DNA from: an uncultured SAR202 cluster bacterium
GTDB taxonomy: Bacteria; Chloroflexota; Dehalococcoidia; Lucifugimonadales; Lucifugimonadaceae
Direction of reading: 5' to 3'
Assembly: GCA_902620405.1 (NCBI GenBank)
Contig: CACNIC010000005.1
Coordinates: 1 to 63,240, forward strand
DNA: 63,240 bases
In this document: one piece after another, positions 30,486 to 39,910 of the stretch
How positions within the stretch are numbered: position 1 is the stretch's first letter
How the letters are laid out: every line of letters starts with the position of its first letter
Position numbers and translations under genes: made by a program
Notes under the pieces: model-generated
What the model saw: the letters and a program-made list of their open reading frames with translations, nothing else
The model's database searches: none
Told to the model about the DNA's origin: nothing

Positions 30486-32275
30486 TTTGCGCCTTTCTCG
30501 TCTTCAATGTTCTTAATCCTAAGTTCTAATTTTTGTTCGTTATCAATAATGGAAGGTGCCCCCCAAAGTAAATCAGAAGCACTTTGAGTTTTCGGGAAAG
30601 ATATAACGTCTCTGATAGAATCCTCACCCAAAAAAGTTGAGATTAATCTATCTATACCAAGCCCCATACCCCCATGAGGAGGAGCGCCATAATCAAAAGA
30701 TTCAAGCAAAGGGCCAAATCTTTCGTTTACTTGGTTATCGTCATACCCAATTATTGAAAACACTTTTTCTTGAACTTCCCTTTCATGAATTCTTATACTT
30801 CCTGAACCTAGCTCTACACCATTGCACACCAAGTCAAAAAGGTTCCCAATAACTTTTCCAGGATCATTTTCTAAATAATCAATTGTGTCATTATTAGGTG
30901 ATGAAAAAACATGATGCATTGCAGCCCATTTGTTATTTTCATTGTCAAATTCAAACAATGGAAAATCGGTAACGAATAAAAAATTAAATTTCTTTTGGTC
31001 AATTAAATTAAATTCATAGGCAAGTTTATTTCTTACTTTTCCTAAACAATCAAGAACAATATTTTTTTCTCCAGCACATATTAAAATTACTTGATCATGT
31101 TCAATATCAAAAAATTTAAATAAATCTTTAACAAGCTCTAGGTCTAAAAATTTGATTATTGGACTTTTAATATCCTCTAATTGAATGTCATCAATATTTT
31201 TTTCAATAGACACTGGAATTATCCCTGCGCCACCATTATTTCTTACAAACTCATTAAGATTATCATAAAATTTTCTGGTCATTTTCTCATTTTTTGGCAC
31301 CGAAAATCCTCTTATGGTTCCGTTATTTTTTAATGCATTATTAAATACATTGAAATCGGTGCCAGAAAGTTTACTCTCCAAGTTATGTATTTTTAATTCA
31401 AACCTAGTATCTGGCTTATCAGTGCCATACATTTCCATTGATTCTGCATATTTTATCCTTGGAAATGGCACAGGAATATCTTGCCCAAGAAATTTTTTAG
31501 ATAAATGAGAGTATAATTTCTCACAATTATTTAATACATCTTCCTGATGAACAAAGCTCATTTCAAAGTCTAATTGAGTGTGTTCAGGTTGCCTATCAGC
31601 TCTTAAATCTTCATCCCTAAAACATTTAGCTATTTGAAAATATTTTTCAAATCCAGAAACCATAAGCATTTGTTTCATCTGCTGCGGAGATTGAGGCAGT
31701 GCGTAATATTCGCCAGGATGTACTCTGCTAGGAACAATGTAATCTCTTGCTCCTTCAGGAGTGCTTTTAATTAAAATGGGCGTCTCGATATGTACAAAAT
31801 CTTTATTGTTTAAATAATTACATATTTCTAATATAAGTTCATGCCTTAATCTTAAGTTTTTTTGCATCTTATTAGACCTAAGGTCAAGATATCTATATTT
31901 TAATCTTGTTGTTTCATCCACATTTTCATTATTAATTTCAAAAGGCGGAGTTTTTGATGAATTTAAAATGGTTAATTTTTTTGCATTAAGTTCTATATAT
32001 CCAGTTGAAATATTAGGGTTTTCGGCACCTTCGATTCTTTTTTTTACTATTCCTTCAACTTGTATAACCCACTCATTTCTTATTGAAGATGCTATCTCAT
32101 GATTATTACTATTTACGCCCTTATCAAAAACAATTTGAATTGTCCCTGTACTATCCCTAAGATCTAAAAATAATAATGACCCGTGGTCTCTCCAAGAATC
32201 AACCCAACCAGCTACATTTATTACTTGATCTACATTTTCTAAATTTACTTGCCCACAGCCCTTGTCTTTATACAA
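30482..32275 (-). CDS. aspS: Aspartyl-tRNA synthetase, bacterial type
   Basis: 597 residues. The N-terminal anticodon-binding OB fold has VAGWVDSWRDHGSLLFLDLRD. Class II motif 2 contains FRDEDLRADRQPEHTQLDFEM. A GAD insertion domain and motif 3 GMGLGIDRLI follow. The insertion marks it as the bacterial form. Whether it is discriminating or charges tRNA-Asn too cannot be judged without the genome's gatCAB and asnS content. It follows bioY by 11 bp and overlaps tig. Confidence 0.95.
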   Translation of the reverse strand: MYKDKGCGQVNLENVDQVINVAGWVDSWRDHGSLLFLDLRDSTGTIQIVFDKGVNSNNHEIASSIRNEWVIQVEGIVKKRIEGAENPNISTGYIELNAKKLTILNSSKTPPFEINNENVDETTRLKYRYLDLRSNKMQKNLRLRHELILEICNYLNNKDFVHIETPILIKSTPEGARDYIVPSRVHPGEYYALPQSPQQMKQMLMVSGFEKYFQIAKCFRDEDLRADRQPEHTQLDFEMSFVHQEDVLNNCEKLYSHLSKKFLGQDIPVPFPRIKYAESMEMYGTDKPDTRFELKIHNLESKLSGTDFNVFNNALKNNGTIRGFSVPKNEKMTRKFYDNLNEFVRNNGGAGIIPVSIEKNIDDIQLEDIKSPIIKFLDLELVKDLFKFFDIEHDQVILICAGEKNIVLDCLGKVRNKLAYEFNLIDQKKFNFLFVTDFPLFEFDNENNKWAAMHHVFSSPNNDTIDYLENDPGKVIGNLFDLVCNGVELGSGSIRIHEREVQEKVFSIIGYDDNQVNERFGPLLESFDYGAPPHGGMGLGIDRLISTFLGEDSIRDVISFPKTQSASDLLWGAPSIIDNEQKLELRIKNIEDEKGAK

Positions 32276-32286
32276 GTTACCTCCCT

Positions 32287-32919
32287 TTATTTATTCTTAT
32301 TAGAAATCTTCCATAAAATGTTTATTGAAAGAGAAGCTAGAATTAATTTTATGAAATCTCCTATTAAAAATGGATAAACTGCTTGAGAAAATAATTTACC
32401 CTTTTCAGGCCAACCAAAATCATAAACTGACAACCAAACTATTGCTGTAATATAAATCATTAAATTTCCAATAATCATTGCCCAAATAGATAATCCTTTT
32501 TTTAAACCTGAATTAGAAAGAATAGATATTATTACTGAAGCAAAAATGAATCCAATTAAATACCCACCAGTAACACCAAAGAAGTAGTCAATTCCTCCGT
32601 TGTGACTTTGAAAAACAGGTACTCCAATAATACCGATTATCATATACGAAAAAATCGAAAGTAAAGTTAATCTTGGACCATACAAACCTCCTACCAATAA
32701 AATACCAAATGTTTGCATCGTTACAGGTACCGGATTATCAGGAATAAAAAATCTTATTTGAGAAAATAGATATTGAAATATAATAAATAACCCAACTAAT
32801 GAAATTGAATTTAACAATGTATTTGATTTAATAAATTTATCAATTAGTGCATTTTCATCACTAAATAAATCCTTAACAGATATTCTTTTTCTAGATTTAA
32901 TTTTTTTGATAGTAACCAT
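32287..32919 (-). CDS. bioY: Biotin transporter S component BioY
   Basis: 210 residues with about six transmembrane segments after a roughly 40-residue cytoplasmic N-terminus. Family motifs are PVPVTMQTFGILLVGGLYG, a GVPVF segment and FFGVTGGYLIGFI. BioY is the substrate-specific subunit of ECF-type biotin uptake. EcfA and EcfT are not in the window; they may be shared elsewhere. The ATG overlaps the upstream regulator's stop (TAATG), with GAGG before it. Together with the fused accDA gene it hints that biotin is imported for acetyl-CoA carboxylase. Confidence 0.9.
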   Translation of the reverse strand: MVTIKKIKSRKRISVKDLFSDENALIDKFIKSNTLLNSISLVGLFIIFQYLFSQIRFFIPDNPVPVTMQTFGILLVGGLYGPRLTLLSIFSYMIIGIIGVPVFQSHNGGIDYFFGVTGGYLIGFIFASVIISILSNSGLKKGLSIWAMIIGNLMIYITAIVWLSVYDFGWPEKGKLFSQAVYPFLIGDFIKLILASLSINILWKISNKNK

Positions 32920-33347
32920 TACAATCCTCTCTTTAATACTTCTAAGCTAATAAATGTTTCAGTTTTGTTTACTCCGTCTAGATTACCTAAATAATATGTT
33001 AAAAAATTGGTTAGCTCTTTGCTGTCAGGAATTGTTACCCAAGTAAAAATATCATATCCCCCTGTAGTCCTAGATACCCATGTAGTATATTCATGATTTG
33101 AAATTGCACTCCCAACTTCATCCAATTTATTAGGATCAACTTGAATGCCAATCAAAGCTTCAGAATTGTAACCAGTTTTTTTTGGATTTGGAACTGCATA
33201 AACATTAAGTATGTCATCTGATTTCATAATTTTAATTCTTCTTCTAATTGTTCCTTCACTAACATTTAAATTTCGAGCAATTTCTGCATTCGAAATTCTT
33301 CCATCAGATTTAAGAATTTCAATAATATTTTTATCAAGTCTGTCCAT
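32919..33347 (-). CDS. Lrp/AsnC-family transcription regulator
   Basis: 142 residues. The N-terminal winged helix-turn-helix is DGRISNAEIARNLNVSEGTI with RRRIKIMKSD. The C-terminal RAM-like sensor domain has WVSRTTGGYDIFTWV. It is translationally coupled to bioY by a 1-nt overlap. Members bind amino acids or small ligands and often regulate their own operon, so control of bioY-aspS is plausible but unproven. The 120-bp divergent spacer to the IscA-like gene would hold its target. Confidence 0.88.
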   Translation of the reverse strand: MDRLDKNIIEILKSDGRISNAEIARNLNVSEGTIRRRIKIMKSDDILNVYAVPNPKKTGYNSEALIGIQVDPNKLDEVGSAISNHEYTTWVSRTTGGYDIFTWVTIPDSKELTNFLTYYLGNLDGVNKTETFISLEVLKRGL

Positions 33348-33468
33348 AATTTATTTTCAGATAATATCATAGTTTGCGATTTTCGTTTGTAAATTTTGCA
33401 AAAAAATAACACTTAAATATCTCCAAATATTTTAATAATTGTGTAAAATAGATTTATAACCAAGTGAA

Positions 33469-33849
33469 ATGGGAAAAATGACAACAGAAAATTTAATTTC
33501 TTTTACCGAAGCTGCTGCTTCAAAAATTAACGAGGTATTAGAGGAACAAGGTAATAAAGGATCTTACTTAAGAATATCTCTAACAATGTCTGAGGGTGGA
33601 GGTGCTGGATATGAGTTTGGCCTTGAAGATAAAGCTAATTCAGAAGATACAGTAATAGACTCAGACGGAGTTAAAGCGCTTGTTGACTCAGGTAGTATTC
33701 CGCTTATATCAGGTTCAAACATTGATTATGTTGAAGGCATGCAAAGATCAGGATTCGTTATTTCTAACCCAAATATACCGTCTGGTGGAGGTGGTTGTGG
33801 ATCAAATGGAGGTGGTTGTGCATGTGGTGGTGGTGGTGGGGGCTGTTAA
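33469..33849 (+). CDS. IscA/HesB-like protein with Gly/Cys-rich tail
   Basis: 126 residues of the A-type Fe-S carrier fold. FTEAAASKINEVLEEQG, LRISLTMSEGGGAGYEFGLED and the terminal-region NPNIP motif all align. The first cluster-binding cysteine (normally GGCSG) is replaced by GGGAG, and the usual CGCG tail is expanded into a glycine tract with Cys110, Cys117, Cys119 and Cys126. These are the only four cysteines in the protein. It may carry an Fe-S cluster or another metal through the tail alone. A second in-frame ATG at 33478 is possible. It lies 3 nt before fdxA, so the two are almost certainly co-expressed. Confidence 0.82.
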   Translation: MGKMTTENLISFTEAAASKINEVLEEQGNKGSYLRISLTMSEGGGAGYEFGLEDKANSEDTVIDSDGVKALVDSGSIPLISGSNIDYVEGMQRSGFVISNPNIPSGGGGCGSNGGGCACGGGGGGC

Positions 33850-33852
33850 AAA

Positions 33853-34119
33853 ATGGCTTTTATTATCACAGGTTCTTGTATTGGAACTACCGATGGAGCA
33901 TGCGTAGACGTCTGCCCAGTTGATTGTATTTATTCTAAACCTGGAGACACTCATTTATTCATAAATCCAGATGAATGCATTGACTGCGCTGCTTGTGAGC
34001 CAGTGTGTCCAGTGGATGCAATTTTTCCTGATGACGAAGTACCTGACAATGAATCAGAATATATTGAAGAAGCAAAGAATTATGATTATGATTCTTCTGA
34101 ACCCGGTTCTAATTTGTAG
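33853..34119 (+). CDS. fdxA: 7Fe ferredoxin, FdxA type
   Basis: 88 residues. Cys9, Cys17 and Cys52 match the [3Fe-4S] ligands. Cys21, Cys42, Cys45 and Cys48 match the [4Fe-4S] ligands, and Cys25 matches the free cysteine of Azotobacter-type 7Fe ferredoxins. Motifs are CVDVCPVDCIY and CIDCAACEPVCPVDAIF. The protein is acidic at the C-terminus, as usual. It is a soluble low-potential electron carrier. It directly follows an IscA-like gene, and its last 34 bp overlap the facing acetyltransferase gene. Confidence 0.94.
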   Translation: MAFIITGSCIGTTDGACVDVCPVDCIYSKPGDTHLFINPDECIDCAACEPVCPVDAIFPDDEVPDNESEYIEEAKNYDYDSSEPGSNL

Positions 34120-34529
34120 AAACTCATTAAAATGGCATCTTTGTTCCCATAATACCTTTTTCTTACAGAGTCAATTTTAAAACCGCACTTAAAATATAAT
34201 TTTTTTGCTAAATTGTCTTCTGAGACTTCTAAAGTAATTTTATATTTATGAAAGTTCTTTAATGTGTTGCTTAATAACTTATAGCCATAACCTCTATTTT
34301 GATATTCTTTTTTTATTGCTATTGAATATATATCAATTAAATTTTTATATAAAAACTTGATTATTATAAATCCTATAACAGCTCCTTTTTCTTCAATAAT
34401 TTGGATATGATAACTATTGTCCCTAAGAAGAATTTTAAATTTAGGTTGTAATTTTTTGACTTTAAATTGTTCTTTAGAAATAATCTCCAAAGTATCTAAA
34501 TCTTCGATTTTTCCTTTTCTAATTTTCAT
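34086..34529 (-). CDS. GNAT-family N-acetyltransferase (RimI-like)
   Basis: 147 residues. The acetyl-CoA-binding motif A is IKKEYQNRGYGYKLL. LEVSEDNLAKKLYFKCGFKID matches the RimI-type NxxAxxLYxKxGF region. RimI acetylates the N-terminus of ribosomal S18, but many paralogues have other substrates. The C-terminus (ends EPGSEES) is encoded in the 34 bp shared with fdxA on the other strand. Confidence 0.8.
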   Translation of the reverse strand: MKIRKGKIEDLDTLEIISKEQFKVKKLQPKFKILLRDNSYHIQIIEEKGAVIGFIIIKFLYKNLIDIYSIAIKKEYQNRGYGYKLLSNTLKNFHKYKITLEVSEDNLAKKLYFKCGFKIDSVRKRYYGNKDAILMSFYKLEPGSEES

Positions 34530-34609
34530 AAAATTTGAATGTTAAATTATTGTTTTATTGATTTGGGTTTAAATAGAATATTCATAATTATTAATTTAAC
34601 TTATTTACA

Positions 34610-36415
34610 GTGAATATAAAATTTAAATCTCCTTTACATTTAAATAGTCATATCGGCGAACTTACTGTTCTTATCAGAATTTTTAAAATGTGTTTTAAAT
34701 ACAAAAAACTCATTACATTTGGATTTTTAGGAGTAGGCGGATTAGTTGGTTCCCAGCTATGGATACCTTACTTATTAGGAACCTCAGTTGACAGAGCATA
34801 TGAAAAAATTAGTTCTAACTCTACTGATTTTAGCATTCTATGGATACTTGCGTCTCTAATTATATTTGTAAGTGTTTTAAGAGGAATCTTTGCTTTTTTA
34901 CTTCAATACAACGGAGAAAAAATTGCAAATGGCATCTCAGCTGATTTAAGAAATTTATTCCACAAAAAACTCCAGTCCCAAACCTATAAGTATCATGACA
35001 GAATCCATACTGGAAATTTGATGTCACGAGGAATATTGGACATTGAAGGCGTAAAGATGTTTGTCACAACAGGATTGTTGAGGACTTTTGAAATAATGAC
35101 TTTGATTTTTTTTGGTTCTTACTTATTGCTAAGAACAGATCTTCAAATAGGTTTGATTGCATTCGGATTCATAATACCTGTGGCTTTAATAGCAACTATA
35201 AGCAGGCTTAGGTTAAGGAAAATTTGGAATAGAATTCAAAAAGAATTTTCAATCCTTAATACTAATCTTCAGGAAAATTTAATTGGTGTAAAAGTTGTTA
35301 GAGCTTTCGGGGGAGAAGATTATGAAGTTAAAAAATTTAGATCATCTCATAGAGAAGTTACAAATGACACTATGAACAGCGTAAAGGTTGATGCTACCGG
35401 AACAAGTCTTGTTGGATTCTTTTTTTTGCTAGTATGGGCTTTTATAATATGGGTTGGGGGGCACAAAATAATTGACGGAGAACTGACTATTGGTGAACTT
35501 ACGCAATGCTTAGTTTATCTTGGGATGTTACAAAGACCTGTAAGAATTGTTGGACTTATGGTTAATTCTTACGCTAGAGCAATAACCTGCGGGTTAAGAT
35601 TATTTGAAATTCTTGATTCAAAACCAAGAATTGCCACAATAAAAAATTCAAATTCAATTAATAAAATTGAAAGTTTAAAATTTGAGAATGTAGGATTTAA
35701 ATATTATTTTAAATCTAAAAAAAATGACGTAAATAAAATAAATCTAGAGTTAAAGCCAGGTAAAATTATCGGAATCATTGGCCCACCTGGGTCAGGTAAA
35801 TCAACAATAGCAAATCTAATCCCTAGATTTTATGATGTCTTAGATGGGCAAATATTAATTAATGAAACTCCATTAAAAACTTTAAATTTAAATAATCTTC
35901 GATCAAGGATTGGATTAGTGTCACAACATACCTTTCTTTTCAATAGCACCTTAAAAGAAAATATTGCTTATTCAAAACCAGATAGTGATCTAGAAGATGT
36001 CATAAGAGTGGCTAAAATTGCTGATATTCATGAATTTATTGACTCTCTTCCACAGAAATACGAGACAATGGTTGGAGAATTTGGAGTATCTCTATCTGGG
36101 GGACAAAAACAAAGACTAGCTATAGCAAGAAATTTATTTAAAAATCCAGATGTTTTAATTTTTGATGATTCCTTTAGTGCTCTTGATACTGGGACAGATA
36201 AAAAAATTAGAGAAAGATTAGTTAGTTTTCAAAAAAATAGATCAACTTTAATTGTTTCTCAAAGAGTAAGCACAATTTCTCACTCAGATGAAATAATTGT
36301 TTTAGATCAAGGAAATATAGTAGATAGAGGAAAGCATAAAGATTTGGTGTGTAAAGATGGTATTTATAAAACAATTTTTGAACTTCAAAATCCAAAGATG
36401 CAGGTTAAACATTAA
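34610..36415 (+). CDS. ABC exporter subunit A (degenerate Walker B)
   Basis: 601 residues: a six-helix exporter membrane domain (about 30-320) fused to an ATPase. Walker A is GPPGSGKST and the signature is LSGGQKQRLAIARN. Walker B reads DVLIFDDSFSALD, with Asp in place of the catalytic Glu. That combination marks the degenerate-site subunit of heterodimeric exporters such as TM287/288, LmrCD and BmrCD. It starts with GTG; ATG 34688 would truncate the elbow helix. The next gene is its partner, starting directly after the stop. The substrate (drug, lipid or peptide) is unknown. Confidence 0.9.
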   Translation: MNIKFKSPLHLNSHIGELTVLIRIFKMCFKYKKLITFGFLGVGGLVGSQLWIPYLLGTSVDRAYEKISSNSTDFSILWILASLIIFVSVLRGIFAFLLQYNGEKIANGISADLRNLFHKKLQSQTYKYHDRIHTGNLMSRGILDIEGVKMFVTTGLLRTFEIMTLIFFGSYLLLRTDLQIGLIAFGFIIPVALIATISRLRLRKIWNRIQKEFSILNTNLQENLIGVKVVRAFGGEDYEVKKFRSSHREVTNDTMNSVKVDATGTSLVGFFFLLVWAFIIWVGGHKIIDGELTIGELTQCLVYLGMLQRPVRIVGLMVNSYARAITCGLRLFEILDSKPRIATIKNSNSINKIESLKFENVGFKYYFKSKKNDVNKINLELKPGKIIGIIGPPGSGKSTIANLIPRFYDVLDGQILINETPLKTLNLNNLRSRIGLVSQHTFLFNSTLKENIAYSKPDSDLEDVIRVAKIADIHEFIDSLPQKYETMVGEFGVSLSGGQKQRLAIARNLFKNPDVLIFDDSFSALDTGTDKKIRERLVSFQKNRSTLIVSQRVSTISHSDEIIVLDQGNIVDRGKHKDLVCKDGIYKTIFELQNPKMQVKH

Positions 36416-38224
36416 ATGGCAACATCAATAAATAAAAATAAAAAAATTGTAAATGCAATTGAAGAAGATCTTGGACAGCTTTCATCATATGATGGTGATG
36501 TTGCAAAAAGGTTTTTTAAATTCATTAAGCCTTATAAAACTAAGGCGTTTTTAGGAGTTATTTCAGTAATAACTTTTACTATTGCAGTTTTAGCAATCCC
36601 ACTTTTAGTCAAATTTACAATTGATAATGCAATTTCAGACAATAATGAGAGCCTCTTAAATAACTTATTTATTTTATTAATTGGTTTTGCTTTAATGCAC
36701 TTTATCTCAAATTATGTACAACAGAGAGTAATAAGAGAAATTGGAGAACATATATTGTTTGACATAAGATCAAAAATGTTTGTTCATTTGCAAAAATTGT
36801 CTATGTCAGTTGCTGATAGAAGTAAATATGGCTCAATTATGTCACGTGTTCTTGGTGATGTTGGAGCACTCCAAGAATTGTTTCAAGCAGGGGTTTTCGC
36901 AATTGGAGATATGTTAACTTTAATAATAATTACGATAATTATATTTTCATTAAATTGGTCTATGGCTTTAGGCATCCTTATGATAATGCCTGTATTTTTG
37001 GCTTTAAGAATTTTTTGGCTTCCAAAAGCACGAAAAGCATTTCTTAAAGCTAGAGCTTCATCATCAATTGTAAACGGAGTTTTAAATGAACACGTAAATG
37101 GAGTAAGAGTAACACAGAATATGATTAGAGAAGATATTAATCAGAAAAGATTTGAAAGGGAAGTAAATACAAATTTTAATGATACAAATAGTGCAGCAAA
37201 GTATGGTGCAGGAATACATCCGCCTGTTGAACTTTTAGTTGGAGCTACAATGTCTTTAATTGTTGTCATGGGAGGATATTTAGTTTCAGGTGGGTCAGTA
37301 GAAATTGGCGTTATGATAGCTTTCTTGCTTTATGTTCAAAGATTTTTTGACCCCATTAGAGCGCTAACTATGCATTACAGTACTCTTCAGAGGGCGATGG
37401 CATCTGGTCATAGGATTTTTGAACTATTAGATATAGAAATTGATATAAAAGATGCTAAAGATGCTAAAGATATCAATGTAAGCAAAGGAAAAATTGAGTT
37501 TAAGAATGTTGATTTTGAATATAATTATAACGAGCCAGTACTGAGGAAATTAAACTTTGTTATAAATGAAAATGAAACTGTAGGATTAGTTGGACCAACT
37601 GGATCTGGTAAAACAAGTATTGCGAGCTTAATTCATAGATTTTACGAGATAAAAAATGGGAATATATTTATTGATAATCAGGATATCCAACAAGTAACTC
37701 AAAGTTCCTTAAGTAACAACATTAGCATGGTTCTCCAAGACCCAATTATTTTTTCTGGGACTGTTGAGGAAAATATAAAATACAAAGCTAATGCAACAAG
37801 AGAAGAGGTAATTGAGGCCTCTAAAATTGTTGGGTCTCATGAATTTGTAATGACATTACCTAATGGTTATGACACTATACTCGAAGAATCAGGAGCAAAT
37901 ATTTCAGTTGGTCAAAGGCAATTATTAAGTTTTGCTAGAGCATTACTTTTAGACTCAAAGATATTTATATTAGATGAAGCAACTTCATATATTGATAGCT
38001 ATACTGAAAGGCAAATTCAAAATGCTCTTGAACGAGTATTAGAAAATAGAACAGGAATAATAATTGCTCATAGACTATCAACTATAAAAAATGCAGATAA
38101 AATAATAGTTTTAAATAAAGGTGAAATAGTTGAAATAGGAAACCATGAAAAGTTATTATCTAATAAAAACTTGTATTGGAAACTTTGGAGCAATAATGAA
38201 TCATCATTTGATGATTTAAACTAA
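36416..38224 (+). CDS. ABC exporter subunit B (canonical Walker B, altered signature)
   Basis: 602 residues with a six-helix membrane domain and ATPase. Walker A is GPTGSGKTS, the signature is ISVGQRQLLSFARA instead of LSGGQ, and Walker B is KIFILDEATSYID with the catalytic glutamate. Its features complement the preceding subunit exactly, as TM288 does TM287. The pair forms one consensus and one degenerate ATP site. It starts at the base after the previous stop and overlaps the facing ruvB end by 4 bp. Confidence 0.9.
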   Translation: MATSINKNKKIVNAIEEDLGQLSSYDGDVAKRFFKFIKPYKTKAFLGVISVITFTIAVLAIPLLVKFTIDNAISDNNESLLNNLFILLIGFALMHFISNYVQQRVIREIGEHILFDIRSKMFVHLQKLSMSVADRSKYGSIMSRVLGDVGALQELFQAGVFAIGDMLTLIIITIIIFSLNWSMALGILMIMPVFLALRIFWLPKARKAFLKARASSSIVNGVLNEHVNGVRVTQNMIREDINQKRFEREVNTNFNDTNSAAKYGAGIHPPVELLVGATMSLIVVMGGYLVSGGSVEIGVMIAFLLYVQRFFDPIRALTMHYSTLQRAMASGHRIFELLDIEIDIKDAKDAKDINVSKGKIEFKNVDFEYNYNEPVLRKLNFVINENETVGLVGPTGSGKTSIASLIHRFYEIKNGNIFIDNQDIQQVTQSSLSNNISMVLQDPIIFSGTVEENIKYKANATREEVIEASKIVGSHEFVMTLPNGYDTILEESGANISVGQRQLLSFARALLLDSKIFILDEATSYIDSYTERQIQNALERVLENRTGIIIAHRLSTIKNADKIIVLNKGEIVEIGNHEKLLSNKNLYWKLWSNNESSFDDLN

Positions 38225-39279
38225 AACATTCTTTTTTGATTATCATCAGATTTTCTGACCTGAATTCCAGCATATTTTAATCCATCTATTGTCACTTTTC
38301 TTCCAGAAGGTGTTCTTATTATGAATCCTATTTTCAATAAATATGGCTCTACAACATCCATTAATGTTTGCGATTCTTCGTTTAAAGTTGCTGCCAGAGC
38401 CTCAATTCCGGCGGGACCACCATTATAATTTTTGGCTAAAGTTAATAAATATTGCCTATCTAATCTATCAAGACCATTTTGGTCAACTCCCTCTAATTCC
38501 ATTGCTTTTGAAGCTACTAAATCATCAATATTATCCGTTTTTGAGTTTACTTGATGATAGTCTCTTACTCTCCTTAAAAGCCTATTAGCAATTCTAGGAG
38601 TCCCTCTTGACCTCATTGCTATCTGTTTAGTGGCCATATCATTAATTTTTACGTTTAAAATATTTGAGGATCTTTTAATTATTGAAGAGAGTTCTTCTAA
38701 ATTATAGAAATCAAGGTGATATGTAAGACCAAACCTATCTCTTAGAGGCGAAGAGAGCATTCCTACTCTAGTAGTTGCGCCAACTAATGTAAATTTATTA
38801 ATTGGAAATGTAAGTGTTTTTGCAAATGTCCCAGAACCAGTAATGAAATCTACTTTAAAGTCTTCCATTGCAGAATAAAAGTATTCTTCAACACCCTTGG
38901 AAATTCTGTGTATCTCATCAATAAACAAAACATCACCTTCAGATAAATTTGATAATAAACCAACAACATCTGCTGGTTTTTCAAGACTTGGGCCAGAAGT
39001 TACAACTAAATTTGATTTTTTTTCCTTGGCAATTACATGTGCTAATGTTGTCTTACCTAGTCCGGGAGGGCCGTGAAATAAAACATGTTCCATAGCTTCA
39101 TTTCTAGCCCCGGATGCTTTTATTGCAGTTCTTAAACTGTCAACAACCTTGGTTTGGCCAACATATTCTTTGAGTATTTTTGGTCTTAAATCATTAACAT
39201 AATCTTTATTGTCTGAATCTTTTAAGACTTTATTGTTATTGTCTTCAGAATTATTATTGATAACTTCTTCAATTGGCAT
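38221..39279 (-). CDS. ruvB: Holliday junction branch migration ATPase RuvB
   Basis: 352 residues. DLRPKILKEYVGQTKVVDSL opens the AAA+ domain. Walker A is GPPGLGKTTLAHV and Walker B is LFIDEIHRISKG. The sensor region is TLVGATTRVGMLSSPLRDRFG. The C-terminal winged helix has RTPSGRKVT. RuvB is the hexameric motor of branch migration with RuvA. It is last in ruvC-ruvA-ruvB and starts 1 nt after the ruvA stop. Confidence 0.97.
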   Translation of the reverse strand: MPIEEVINNNSEDNNNKVLKDSDNKDYVNDLRPKILKEYVGQTKVVDSLRTAIKASGARNEAMEHVLFHGPPGLGKTTLAHVIAKEKKSNLVVTSGPSLEKPADVVGLLSNLSEGDVLFIDEIHRISKGVEEYFYSAMEDFKVDFITGSGTFAKTLTFPINKFTLVGATTRVGMLSSPLRDRFGLTYHLDFYNLEELSSIIKRSSNILNVKINDMATKQIAMRSRGTPRIANRLLRRVRDYHQVNSKTDNIDDLVASKAMELEGVDQNGLDRLDRQYLLTLAKNYNGGPAGIEALAATLNEESQTLMDVVEPYLLKIGFIIRTPSGRKVTIDGLKYAGIQVRKSDDNQKRMF

Positions 39280-39280
39280 T

Positions 39281-39901
39281 TTATTTTGATTTAAATATTT
39301 CTCTAATTATTTCTTCAAGATTATCTTTTATTTCAGGATTATTAGAAATTACGTCATTCATTTTTATGATTGCGTCTGATTCTTTAAATCCCAAACCAAT
39401 CAAAATTTCAATTACTTCATCCCTCAAAAGATAATCTGCAGATTCTTTAACATTTGATGATCGAGATTCAGAAATAATATCTATAAGCTTGCCTTTAAGT
39501 GTGGCAATCATTTTCTGTGCTGCTCTTGCACCTATACCTGGCATCTGATTCAGAATTGTTAGATCTTCATTTTCAATTGCTTGAGATACAATTGCAACTG
39601 GAAAAATTAGTGCTGAAACTGCTTTTAGTGGCCCAACGCCTTCGACCTGAATAATTTTTTCAAAAAATATTTTTTCTATCTGATTATTAAAGCCAACAAG
39701 AAGGGGTTTGGGGGACCTTTCTGTAGAGTGGTAATATATTTCAAGAGTTATATTTTCACCACTTTTTTTGCCTTCATTTACAACATCATCCATTACGAAC
39801 GAAGGCAATACAACTTCATATCCTACGCCGGCTACGTCAATTTCTAAAGTTGATTTTTCGGTAAAAATATTTCGAATTTCACCACTTAAAAAACTTATCA
39901 T
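39281..39901 (-). CDS. ruvA: Holliday junction binding protein RuvA
   Basis: 206 residues. The N-terminal OB fold is MISFLSGEIRN...DVAGVGYEVVLP. Tandem HhH motifs are around VEGVGPLKAV and MPGIGARAAQKMI. The C-terminal UBA-like domain III, which contacts RuvB, is at VIEILIGLGFKESDA. RuvA binds the four-way junction. It lies 9 bp after ruvC and 1 bp before ruvB. Confidence 0.96.
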   Translation of the reverse strand: MISFLSGEIRNIFTEKSTLEIDVAGVGYEVVLPSFVMDDVVNEGKKSGENITLEIYYHSTERSPKPLLVGFNNQIEKIFFEKIIQVEGVGPLKAVSALIFPVAIVSQAIENEDLTILNQMPGIGARAAQKMIATLKGKLIDIISESRSSNVKESADYLLRDEVIEILIGLGFKESDAIIKMNDVISNNPEIKDNLEEIIREIFKSK

Positions 39902-39910
39902 AATTTTATA

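Noticed and set aside
33680-33907. Alternative frame across the Gly/Cys tail, raising the possibility of a frameshift
   Set aside because: The IscA-like frame ends naturally 3 nt before fdxA, and the tail keeps a consistent Gly/Cys pattern, so no frameshift is needed.
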